Positions 37,682-45,105 of a stretch of DNA of 64,000 nucleotides are shown piece by piece. Under the pieces are notes generated by a model. It was not told the DNA's origin. It worked only from the letters and a program-made list of their open reading frames with translations, and searched no databases. The translations under genes and the position numbers were made by a program. Location: contig NZ_JAHBBF010000007.1 in NCBI RefSeq assembly GCF_019331725.1, positions 62,001 through 126,000 on the forward strand, written 5' to 3'. Numbering within the stretch: the first letter of the stretch is position 1; each line of letters begins with the position of its first letter. Source of the DNA: Bifidobacterium saguinibicoloris (lineage in GTDB: Bacteria > Actinomycetota > Actinomycetes > Actinomycetales > Bifidobacteriaceae).

Positions 37682-37833
37682 GTAGCACTCCTTGTACTTG
37701 CGTACCGCCCGCGACGTACGTTCCGCACGAGCCGGCACACGGTGTTGTTGTGGTTGCGCATTGCGCGCGTTTGGCGCCCTATTCCGTCCGCTCCAATTGA
37801 TTGCCTTGCGGCGGCGGGATGGCGCCCAGCGTT

Positions 37834-37848
37834 GAGGATTGTGTCCTC
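37834..37848 (-). promoter_or_regulatory. ilvC: Leader hairpin with GGACACAATCC, ilvC copy at 36629
   Basis: GAGGACACAATCCTC on the minus strand is a 5-bp stem with 5-base loop about 150 bases before the start, just after a possible TAGGAT -10 box. The 11-mer GGACACAATCC also occurs at 39293-39303 in the leader of the other ilvC copy. Confidence 0.35.
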
Positions 37849-37964
37849 GGAACTGTGACTTATCCTACAGATGATGCCCCCATCGCCGCCTGTCCGTCCA
37901 TAACGTGGGCCGAATTCCGCTCCTGAGAACCGAATCGTGGACGCGCCGGTCGGTCCCAGACGAA

Positions 37965-38036
37965 CGAAGCCGGTCGGGCCAGGGCGACCGAAGCCGGTCG
38001 GGCCAGGGCGAACGAAACCGGCCGGTCTCAGACGAA
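37965..38036. repeat. 24-bp tandem repeat between the ilvC genes
   Basis: CGAAGCCGGTCGGGCCAGGG-type units start at 37965, 37989 and 38013, a 24-bp period, with diverged copies on either side. The 468-base gap between the ilvC genes holds this repeat, a terminator and the ilvC leader, and no further gene. Confidence 0.75.
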
Positions 38037-38056
38037 CGAGGCCGAACAAAGACAAA

Positions 38057-38099
38057 CGAAAACCGCCATCCCGCAATGAAACGGAATGGCGGTTTCGGC
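38057..38099 (-). terminator. Terminator after the first ilvC gene
   Basis: AAACCGCCATTCC and GGATGGCGGTTTTCG arms around a loop containing TTTCATTGC, about 50 bases past the stop, with T-rich sequence on the minus-strand side. Confidence 0.85.
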
Positions 38100-38149
38100 A
38101 CAACGATGCAATCGTCGCTCACGCGGTCAAGCTCAGGACCGCGCCCACA

Positions 38150-39202
38150 TCACTGGACCTGGGTACGAGCGATCTTGCCGTTGAAGGACTCGGCCTCGTC
38201 CTGATCCTTGGCCGGGCCGTTGTTCCAGGAGAACATGGCGCGCAGCTTCGGGCCGACGGTCTCGAGGTGCGGGTGGGAGAACTCCTCCTGCAGCTTCTTG
38301 AACTTCGGGGCGCCGGCGGCCTGATCATCCATGAACTCCTTGGCGAAGGAGCCGTCCTGGATGCGCTTGAGCTGGTACTGCATGCGCTTCTTGGTCTCCT
38401 CGGTGATGACCGTGGAGGTGTAGTCGCCGTACTGGGCGGTGTCGGAGCAGGACCAACGGGCCTTGTTCAGGCCACCCTCGTTGGCCAGGTCGACCAGCAT
38501 CTTCAGCTCGTGGAACACCTCGAAGTAGGCGATCTCCGGCTGGTAGCCGGCCTCGGTCAGCACGTCGAAGCCCATGTCGCACAGGTGGTTGATGCCGCCC
38601 ATGAGGACGTCCTGCTCGCCGAAGAGATCGGTCTCGGTCTCCTCGGTGAAGGTCGTCTTGATGGCGCCGGCGCGCAGAGCGCCGAGAGCCTTCGCGTAGG
38701 CGAGGCACAGCGGCCAGGTCTTGCCATCCGGATCCTGCTCGACGGCCACCACGACCGGGACGCCACGGCCGGCGGCGTACTCACGACGCACGATGTGGCC
38801 CGGGCCCTTCGGGGCGACCATGAAGACCGGGTGGTCCTCGGACGGCTTGATGTAGCCGTAGTGGATGTTGAAGCCGTGGGCGAAGGCCAGGGCGGCGCCC
38901 GGCTTCAGGTTCGGCTCGACGTCCTTCTTGTACACGGCGGCCTGGTACTGGTCAGGCAGCAGGATCATGACGACGTCGGCCTCGGCGACGGCTTCCGGCA
39001 CGGACTTGACTTCGAGGCCCTGCTCCTTGGCGAACTCGACGGACTTGGAGGTCGGACGCAGGCCGACGACGACGTCGACGCCGGAATCGCGCAGGTTCAG
39101 CGCGTGGGCGTGGCCCTGAGAGCCGTAACCGAGGATGGCGACCTTCTTGCCATCGAACACGGACAGATCGGCGTCCTTCTCGTACCAGATAGTTGCTGCC
39201 AT
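38150..39202 (-). CDS. ilvC: Ketol-acid reductoisomerase, first of a tandem pair
   Basis: 350 residues with the same motifs as the copy at 36629: [35 protein letters not shown] and [12 protein letters not shown]. Differences are spread through the protein (for example [16 protein letters not shown] against [16 protein letters not shown]), so the copies are not a recent conversion. The ATG at 39202 has AAGGAG upstream; the in-frame ATG three codons earlier is less well placed. Each copy has its own leader and terminator, so they may be expressed separately. The neighbouring MHS-type transporter is preceded by an Ile-rich leader peptide, which fits a branched-chain amino-acid cluster. Confidence 0.96.
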   Translation of the reverse strand: MAATIWYEKDADLSVFDGKKVAILGYGSQGHAHALNLRDSGVDVVVGLRPTSKSVEFAKEQGLEVKSVPEAVAEADVVMILLPDQYQAAVYKKDVEPNLKPGAALAFAHGFNIHYGYIKPSEDHPVFMVAPKGPGHIVRREYAAGRGVPVVVAVEQDPDGKTWPLCLAYAKALGALRAGAIKTTFTEETETDLFGEQDVLMGGINHLCDMGFDVLTEAGYQPEIAYFEVFHELKMLVDLANEGGLNKARWSCSDTAQYGDYTSTVITEETKKRMQYQLKRIQDGSFAKEFMDDQAAGAPKFKKLQEEFSHPHLETVGPKLRAMFSWNNGPAKDQDEAESFNGKIARTQVQ

Positions 39203-39292
39203 GATTGGCACTCCTTATATGTTGTTCGGTATGCCGAACGAAAACTGCACGTCCGACAATCGGTGAGATTGCTGACGGCCTTCGGCGGGAAA

Positions 39293-39303
39293 GGATTGTG
39301 TCC
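39293..39303 (-). promoter_or_regulatory. ilvC: GGACACAATCC motif in the leader of the ilvC copy at 38150
   Basis: The same 11-mer as at 37836-37846, here inside AAGG...CCTT short arms, about 95 bases before the start codon. It is the only clear identity between the two leaders. Confidence 0.35.
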
Positions 39304-39415
39304 CTTGGCGTTGAAAGTCATCGATCACTGGGGTCTATTTCTAGTCCCGCAGTGGGTGGCGTGGTCTTCCACGTCCAAATATTGAGTTGCGTTTTTCAGT
39401 TATGAAATCCGAGGG

Positions 39416-39508
39416 GACTACGGCTGGAAGGTTCGGCTGTTTTCCAGCGTTCCGCACGTTCCGTGCGTTCCGAATGTCCCAGACGCTTCGAACGTTCCAG
39501 CCGTAGTC
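39416..39508. repeat. Long inverted repeat downstream of the MHS transporter gene
   Basis: GACTACGGCTGGAA at 39416-39429 and its exact complement at 39495-39508 form a 14-bp stem. The loop is filled with short TTCCG repeats. At 39530-39546 the last 17 bases of the transporter gene (39641-39657) are repeated. The region 39203-39640 contains the ilvC leader and these repeats, and no gene. Confidence 0.8.
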
Positions 39509-39632
39509 GGTGCGACGGCTCGAAGGCCGTCACTTGGTGAAATCGATGTCCGCGCCGAGCCGTGAAGCGAACAGTCCGGTGGACTGTTCGTAGGCTCGGC
39601 CGAACCACGACAGTGGTGAGGCAGAAACCTGC

Positions 39633-39659
39633 CGTCGATTTCACTTGGTGAAATCGACG
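39633..39659 (-). terminator. Perfect palindrome over the MHS transporter stop codon
   Basis: CGTCGATTTCAC and GTGAAATCGACG, 12-bp arms with a TTG loop, include the last codons and the stop of the transporter gene. It may work as a terminator or an mRNA-end stabiliser. There is no U-run. Confidence 0.5.
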
Positions 39660-41005
39660 TCCTTCGTCTCACGGCAGGACAGCACGGCGACGAGGCAGCA
39701 CACGGCCATCACGCCGAGGTACAGGCCCACGGAGTGCACGCCGAAGTGCGCGCTCAGCCAGGTGGCGATGGTCGGCACGAAGGCCGCGCCGACGATGGCG
39801 GCGAGGTTGTAGCCGATGCCGGAGCCGGAGTAGCGGACGTTGGCGTCGAACAGCTCGGGCAGGAACGCGCCGATCGGGCCGAACGCGGTGCCCATCAGGG
39901 CGAAGCCGACGCACAGGAACACCATGTTGGCGAAGAAGTTGCGCTGGCCGACGATCTGGCCGTTGAGCAGGAACGGGAACAGCGCGGCGAACACGACGAG
40001 CGCGCAGGAGGAGAAGGTGATGACGCGCTTGCGGCCGAGCTTGTCGGCGTTGACGCAGGAGATCACGATGAACAGGGCGAACACGCAGATGGCGATCATC
40101 AGCATGAGCAGGTACTCCTGGTTGGTGAAGCCGAGGCCGCCGCCGCCTTCGCCCTGCTCCTTGGTGCCCCATGCGAGAGACCAGGTGGCGAGCGTGTAGA
40201 ACAGCGTGTAGGTGACGGCCACGAGGAAGGTGGCCTGCAGGACCTGCTTCCAGCTCTTGCGGAAGACCTCGACGATCGGGGCCTTGACGACCTGCTTCTT
40301 CTCCTGGGCCATGCGGAAGATCGGGGTCTCCTCCATGTGGACTCGCACGACGAGGCCGACAATCACGAGCACGGCGGAAAGCAGGAACGGCACGCGCCAA
40401 CCCCAGGCGAGCATCGCGTCGGAATCGTTGAACGTCTCAAGCAGGAAGTAGGTGCCGTTGGACAGGAAGAAGCCGATCGGGGCGCCGAGCTCCGGGAAGG
40501 AGCCGTACAGGGCGCGCTTGTTCTCCGGGGCGTTCTCCGTGGCGACCAGGGCCGCACCGGACCATTCGCCGCCGAGGCCGATGCCCTGGATGAAGCGCAG
40601 GAGGCACAGGATGGCGACGGCGAAGACGCCGGCCTGGTCGTAGGTGGGCAGGCAGCCGATGAGGAACGTGCCGACGCCCATGGTCATCAGGGAGACGACC
40701 AGCGTGGTCTTGCGGCCCATGCGGTCGCCGAAGTGGCCGAACACGAGGGAGCCGAGCGGGCGGGCGATGAACGCGATGGCGAAGGTCAGGAGGCTCATCA
40801 GCAGCGCGACAGTGGGGTTGTCCTTCGCGGAGAAGAAGATGTGCGGGAAGTAGTTGGCCGCGGCGGTGCCGTAGGCGTAGAAGTCGTAGAATTCGATGGC
40901 GGTTCCGACCATGGAGGCGGCGATCACGGTCTTGACGGAATCGCGGGCCATGGCCTGCAGCTTGCCTTCAGCTGCGGTTTCAGTCGTTGTCTCGACTGCA
41001 CTCAT
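39641..41005 (-). CDS. MFS transporter, metabolite:proton symporter (MHS/ShiA-ProP type)
   Basis: 454 residues with 12 helices. MVGTAIEFYDFYAYGTAAA is the first helix with the EFYDFYxYG motif of the MHS family. HFGDRMGRKTTL is the classical MFS loop 2-3 motif, and RFIQGIGLGGEWSGA belongs to helix 4. GGAG is 7 bases before the ATG. Family members move organic acids, shikimate, proline or betaine. The gene stands behind a leader peptide with three Ile codons and an attenuator-like structure, next to ilvC, so a substrate linked to branched-chain amino acids or their keto acids is a reasonable inference. The direction (uptake or export) is not known. Confidence 0.85.
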   Translation of the reverse strand: MSAVETTTETAAEGKLQAMARDSVKTVIAASMVGTAIEFYDFYAYGTAAANYFPHIFFSAKDNPTVALLMSLLTFAIAFIARPLGSLVFGHFGDRMGRKTTLVVSLMTMGVGTFLIGCLPTYDQAGVFAVAILCLLRFIQGIGLGGEWSGAALVATENAPENKRALYGSFPELGAPIGFFLSNGTYFLLETFNDSDAMLAWGWRVPFLLSAVLVIVGLVVRVHMEETPIFRMAQEKKQVVKAPIVEVFRKSWKQVLQATFLVAVTYTLFYTLATWSLAWGTKEQGEGGGGLGFTNQEYLLMLMIAICVFALFIVISCVNADKLGRKRVITFSSCALVVFAALFPFLLNGQIVGQRNFFANMVFLCVGFALMGTAFGPIGAFLPELFDANVRYSGSGIGYNLAAIVGAAFVPTIATWLSAHFGVHSVGLYLGVMAVCCLVAVLSCRETKDVDFTK

Positions 41006-41097
41006 GGGATGTTCTCCTGCAAATGGGTTGGGTTTTTCTCTCTCTTACTGCGGAATTCACAACCGGCCGTGGTCTTGTGGACCTTATGGCGGGCAAT

Positions 41098-41169
41098 GAA
41101 AAAGCCCCGCGGTTGCGCAGGGCTTGAAACGTGAATCCGCTCTCCGCCCTGCCTTCGCCGGCGGGGCTC
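41098..41169 (-). promoter_or_regulatory. Attenuator-like leader with alternative stems
   Basis: On the minus-strand RNA four segments can pair in alternatives: GAGCCCCGCC (41160-41169) with GGGCGG (41145-41150), GCAGGGC (41146-41152) with GCCCTGC (41117-41123), and AAGCCC-TGCG (41116-41125) with CGCGGGGCTT (41102-41111). The last stem is followed by five U and forms a good intrinsic terminator at 41098-41125. GAGCCCCGC can also pair with GCGGGGCT. The layout lies between the leader peptide and the transporter gene. The first segment is about 39 bases beyond the Ile codons, further than in the trp model, so the mechanism is uncertain. Confidence 0.6.
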
Positions 41170-41186
41170 AAGCTTGAACGCTCGAA

Positions 41187-41294
41187 TCAGTCCGCCAGCG
41201 AAGACGGGATAATAATTCGTGCGGACAGCAGAGCGACGTCAACGGCGGTCAGAACGGAACCGTTGGCGGTGGTGTAGGCAGTGTATCCAGTCAT
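41187..41294 (-). CDS. Leader peptide with three consecutive Ile codons (35 residues)
   Basis: A short frame with an excellent ribosome binding site (AAAGGAGG, 8 bases before the ATG). It encodes 35 residues ending SARIIIPSSLAD, with Ile at 27-29 coded ATT ATT ATC. The stop is followed by the attenuator-like structure and then the MHS transporter gene. The position, size, strong initiation signal and run of identical amino-acid codons fit a leader peptide for attenuation by charged tRNA-Ile. In-frame ATGs further upstream reach 41384, but they lack ribosome binding sites. Confidence 0.6.
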   Translation of the reverse strand: MTGYTAYTTANGSVLTAVDVALLSARIIIPSSLAD

Positions 41295-41394
41295 CGTGGC
41301 GAACCTCCTTTCGATGTCGAAGTCTTCCATCGGGCTTGTATCGCTCGATCTGTGCAGACAACTTAGGAGCGCCCATTCCGTCAAACCAGCAGGG

Positions 41395-41409
41395 GTTCAC
41401 TATGTGAAC
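41395..41409. promoter_or_regulatory. 15-bp palindrome upstream of the leader peptide
   Basis: GTTCAC-TAT-GTGAAC is a perfect inverted repeat. A TTGACG -35-like box for the minus strand begins 10 bases further toward the leader peptide (41379-41384). It is a possible activator or repressor site for the leader-transporter transcript. Confidence 0.45.
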
Positions 41410-41510
41410 GGTTTTACCTGACCGTCGATTTCGCGTTACGTTCCATTCCGCCGGTCCGGTCCCGCCCGTCCGACGCCGCGCGACGTCCGATGACGTCCGC
41501 CGCGCGCCGG

Positions 41511-42674
41511 TCAGCGGGTGGAGTCGCCTTGGCGCAGCGTGAGCGGGACGAGTTCGGTGACGGATCCGAGCAGGCGTCCGTCTCCGACGGAGACGGACGA
41601 TGCGGCGGGTTCCGCCGTCGGGTCCGTCATGGTCTCCGATGCCGCGGCCGACGACGCGGCCGCGTCCCGCGTACGCGTCCCGTCACGCCCGTTCGTTCCT
41701 TCGATGAGGGCCGTCATGCGCGCGGCCACCGCGGCGGCGAGCGCGTCGACGTCCTGTCGGACGGCGGTGAGACGCACGCCGGCGATGTCGGCCAGATACG
41801 TGCCGTCGTAGGCGACGACCTGCAGGTCGCGCGGAATCGTCACGCCGCGTCGGACCGCCTCCTGCACGCACAGGGAGGCGCCGATGTCGGAGCTGACGAC
41901 GGCGTCGACGTCGTCGTACCGGTCGAACACCTCGCGCATCGCGGCGCCGTACCCGGTGAAATCGGAGACCTCGCCCGCCTCGACGTAGTCGTAACGCACG
42001 CCCGCCTCGGCGAGTTCGTGCTCGAGGGTCAGGTAGTAGCGGACCGTCGGGAAGGTGGTGACGCCCGCCTCGGCGAGTTCGCCGGCGTCGAACGCCCCTT
42101 CCGCGTCGAGGTCGTGGAACTGGGAGCGCGGGCCGCCCACCATGACGACGTGCCTCGCGCCGGATTCGATGAGCGCACGCGCGACGAGACGGCCGCCCTG
42201 CTCGTGGTCGGAGCCGATCGCGGGGATGCCGGGGCCGAGGTAGCGGTCGAACGCGACGACGGGACGGCCGATGCCGGTCCAGTAGCCGGCGGGGTGCGCG
42301 GTGTGCGCGGCCATGACGATGCCGTCCATCATGTGCCGTTGGAGCATGTCGACGTAGTCGGCCTCGCCCTTGTCCGAGTCTGCGGTGGAGCACAGCATGG
42401 TGCGCAGGCCGCGCGCGGAGAATTCACGCTGCAGCGCGGCGGTGAGGGTCGCGAAGAACGGGTGGCGGATGGTCGGCACGATCACGCCGATCATGTTGGT
42501 GCGGTTGTGCGCGAGGTTGCGTGCGAGCTCGTTGGGGATGTAGTCGAGCGCGCGCATGGCCTCCCGCACTTTGGCGCGCATGTCGTCCGACACGTATCCG
42601 GTGCCGTTCACCACGAGCGACACCGTGCTCAACGAGACTCCGGCCTTCCTGGCCACGTCACGCATTCCCACCAT
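41511..42674 (-). CDS. LacI-family transcriptional regulator
   Basis: 387 residues. The N-terminal helix-turn-helix is MRDVARKAGVSLSTVSLVVN with the hinge helix YIPNELARNLA at about 45-55. The periplasmic-binding-like ligand domain runs from MIGVIVPTIRHPFF to the C terminus, with the dimer-core pattern VSSDIGASLCVQEAVRRGVT. A Ser/Ala/Thr-rich insertion of about 45 residues lies just before the last strand. AAAGGCGG precedes the ATG at 42674; the ATG three codons later is an alternative. The upstream gene on the same strand is a GPH-like sugar transporter, the natural target, but a 414-base repeat array separates them. It could also control the hydrolase genes, which lack a local regulator. 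Confidence 0.9.
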   Translation of the reverse strand: MVGMRDVARKAGVSLSTVSLVVNGTGYVSDDMRAKVREAMRALDYIPNELARNLAHNRTNMIGVIVPTIRHPFFATLTAALQREFSARGLRTMLCSTADSDKGEADYVDMLQRHMMDGIVMAAHTAHPAGYWTGIGRPVVAFDRYLGPGIPAIGSDHEQGGRLVARALIESGARHVVMVGGPRSQFHDLDAEGAFDAGELAEAGVTTFPTVRYYLTLEHELAEAGVRYDYVEAGEVSDFTGYGAAMREVFDRYDDVDAVVSSDIGASLCVQEAVRRGVTIPRDLQVVAYDGTYLADIAGVRLTAVRQDVDALAAAVAARMTALIEGTNGRDGTRTRDAAASSAAASETMTDPTAEPAASSVSVGDGRLLGSVTELVPLTLRQGDSTR

Positions 42675-42744
42675 GGTGCAATCCGCCTTTCATCCCACTA
42701 TGCATCCCACTGCGTATTCCACCGTCGATGCCGTCTCGCCGTCT

Positions 42745-43078
42745 TACCGTCCGATTCTATAGAAACGGACGTTTCCGGACCTCACAGCATCGCCGCAACA
42801 TCCCATCCTGAAGAATCGGACGTTTCCGCACCTCAGGCCGGACCGCAACCACCCCTTTCTTAAGAATCGGACGTTCGCGGGGTCTGGGCCGGCCCCATAA
42901 CGCTCGATTCTATAGAAACGGACGTTTCCGCACCTCAGGCCGGACCGCAACCACCCCTTTCTTAAGAATCGGACGTTCCTGGACCTCAGGCCGGACCGCA
43001 ACCGTCCCTTTCTTAAGAAACGGACGTTGCCGAGATCCTGAGCTCCCCCGTAACGTCCGATACTGAAGAATCGGACGG
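42745..43078. repeat. Intergenic 51-bp palindromic array (same core as in the FtsX permease gene)
   Basis: CGGACG follows the core at 42766, 42817, 42868, 42919, 42970, 43021 and 43072: seven units with an exact 51-bp period. Cores are TCTATAGAA (twice) or TCTTAAGAA and variants, flanked by GTCCG and CGGAC to give palindromes. The spacer GGTTGCGGTCCGGCCTGAGG is well conserved on the minus strand. Because 51 is divisible by three, a minus-strand frame (42744-43001) reads as 17-residue repeats such as GNVRFLRKGWLRSGLRC; I do not accept it as a gene without other evidence. It fills the gap between the transporter and lacI. Confidence 0.92.
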
Positions 43079-43088
43079 CGGCCGGCCC

Positions 43089-44747
43089 TCACTTGCGCGC
43101 AAGGAACGCCGCGACGGCGACGCACACGGCGGCCGCCGGGAACAGGGCCACGTATCCGAGCGAAGCCGGCACCAGCATCACCACCACGGCGCCGACGACC
43201 ACACCGAAGGCCAGACCCCAAGGCTTGGCGGCCGCGTAGACGCCCAGGTCGCGGCCCGCGGCACGCGGATCGGGCAGGGCGGCCACCACGAGCGGCTGGA
43301 CGAGCACGTCGATGAGGCCGAACGCGAATCCGGTGATGAACGAGAACACCATAAGACTGCGCTCCCCGCCGACGGCCACGATGGCGAGGCCGGCGAGCAA
43401 TCCCAGCACGTACAGCACGCAGGCCATCATCACGGCCACGCGCGAATCGCGCCACCATGCGCCGAACCCCTCCTCGAGCTTGTCGGTGATGGCGCCGGCG
43501 GAGAACGTGGCGAGCAGCGCTCCGGCGAACGTGGCGAGCGCCATCAGCGCGACGAGCATGCCGGCGGGCAGCGTCATCGGGGCGGACGTGAGCTTGGGGT
43601 CGTCGCCGTAGACGGCGAACCGCACGATGTACCACAGGTAGGCGCCGGTCATGCCCACGGCGGCCATCATGAACATGCGGGACCAGACGAGCCTGCGGAA
43701 CGGCTTCGACTCCGGGCCGGACGGCATGCGCACGGCGGCGAGCGCCATCGTCCAACTGAACGGGGTGTGCGGCTGCTCCTCGCTGGAGGGTTCGCGCGGC
43801 CAGACGAGCACGGTGGCGAAGCCGGCCACGGCGAACAGCACGGCGGCGCACAGGAACGGGTTGAACGCGCCGAACGCGATGGCCAGGCCGCCGATCACGC
43901 CGCCGGCCGCCTGTCCGGCGATCACGCCGATCGCGTTCCAACGTTCGATGACGTCGCGGAACTTGTCCGGCACGCGTTCGGACAGCGCGGAGGCGAGCGG
44001 TGCGACGAGCATCGCGTACGAGAACTGGAGCGCCACCCAGAAGACGATGAGGCCGGCCACGTTCTGCAGTGCGCCGAGGGCCAGGGTGAGCAGGGCGCTC
44101 AGCACGCCGCCGACCACCAGATACGGGGTGCGGCGTCCGAACCGGACTCGGGTGCGGTCGGACAGGGCCGCCACGAGCGGCGTGAAGAACACGGAGGCGA
44201 TGGCGCCGAGGCACACGATCGAGGCGAGCGCGGGCGCCAGATGAATGGCGGAGACGGAGGCGGCCGAGACGGCGGCCGGGCCGGATGCGCCGGACACACT
44301 GGACGCGCCGGACACAATGCCGGCCAACGCGGCCTTGGTGTCGATGCCGAACGCCAACGCCACCTGGTTGGGGATGGCCACCAGATTAAGGGCGGCCCAC
44401 GGCGCGGCGATGAGCATGGATCCCGCGGCGAACGCCCACTTGAGACGCGTCACCTGCGCGGCGTCGGGGCGTTCGCCGTCCGCGGCGACCATCGGGTCGC
44501 GCATGTCGAGGAAGGAGGAGGCGTAGTCGGGCACGGCGGTGTCGACCGCGGCGGCGGCCGCGACGGACGCGGTGCCGTCGGCGGCGAGACGGGCGGTCTG
44601 AACGCCCGGCTGGTCGGCCGAGGCCTCCGGGGGCAGGCGCTTCGGGTCGGCGGCCAAGCGGGCGACGGCGCTCTTGTCCTCCTTGCTCAGCGCCTTGTCG
44701 TAATCGGGCCTGTCATCGATGCCCGGACGCACATACGGTTCCAACAT
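43089..44747 (-). CDS. GPH-like sugar transporter with long N-terminal tail
   Basis: 552 residues. The first 100 are hydrophilic (Asp, Ala and Arg rich), then about 12 helices follow. PLVAALSDRTRVRFGRRTPYL is the GPH/SLC45-type loop, and ERVPDKFRDVIERWNAIG is the second conserved loop. The start at 44747 has AAGGAG 7 bases upstream; the frame is open to 44963 without a better signal. It lies directly upstream of a LacI regulator, so sugar uptake under LacI control is likely. No glycosidase is near, so the substrate is unknown. The 358 bases to the divergent FtsX gene show no clear promoter or repeat. Confidence 0.83.
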   Translation of the reverse strand: MLEPYVRPGIDDRPDYDKALSKEDKSAVARLAADPKRLPPEASADQPGVQTARLAADGTASVAAAAAVDTAVPDYASSFLDMRDPMVAADGERPDAAQVTRLKWAFAAGSMLIAAPWAALNLVAIPNQVALAFGIDTKAALAGIVSGASSVSGASGPAAVSAASVSAIHLAPALASIVCLGAIASVFFTPLVAALSDRTRVRFGRRTPYLVVGGVLSALLTLALGALQNVAGLIVFWVALQFSYAMLVAPLASALSERVPDKFRDVIERWNAIGVIAGQAAGGVIGGLAIAFGAFNPFLCAAVLFAVAGFATVLVWPREPSSEEQPHTPFSWTMALAAVRMPSGPESKPFRRLVWSRMFMMAAVGMTGAYLWYIVRFAVYGDDPKLTSAPMTLPAGMLVALMALATFAGALLATFSAGAITDKLEEGFGAWWRDSRVAVMMACVLYVLGLLAGLAIVAVGGERSLMVFSFITGFAFGLIDVLVQPLVVAALPDPRAAGRDLGVYAAAKPWGLAFGVVVGAVVVMLVPASLGYVALFPAAAVCVAVAAFLARK

Positions 44748-45105
44748 GGCTCGCTCCTTGGTCGTCCCAACGTCTGGTTCTCTCTGCGGCCATTCTATCG
44801 CGCATCGAACCGGTACGGCATCCTCCCGCCGCCCTTCCCCGGCTCGCGGACTGGACCACGCCGACGTCACGCGACGCCAGTCGGGAGAACGGCTCCCGGC
44901 GGACGCGACGACCGCCGGCATCGTCCTGTTTTCACAGCATGCTCCCAGCTTCAGGCAAGACAACGCACACGATTGCCGACGTAGTGTCTTACTGTTGAAC
45001 TGAAGATTGCATCAGTGCCCGCCGCCATCGCCATACGCACCGCATCAGGCGCGCGCGAAGCCGCGGATGCAGAGAACCGGAACTAGGGAACTGGAGAAGT
45101 AACGC

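Noticed and set aside
42744-43001. Minus-strand frame with 17-residue repeats as a real gene
   Set aside because: The open frame follows automatically from a 51-bp repeat without stop codons; no ribosome binding site or unique domain was seen.
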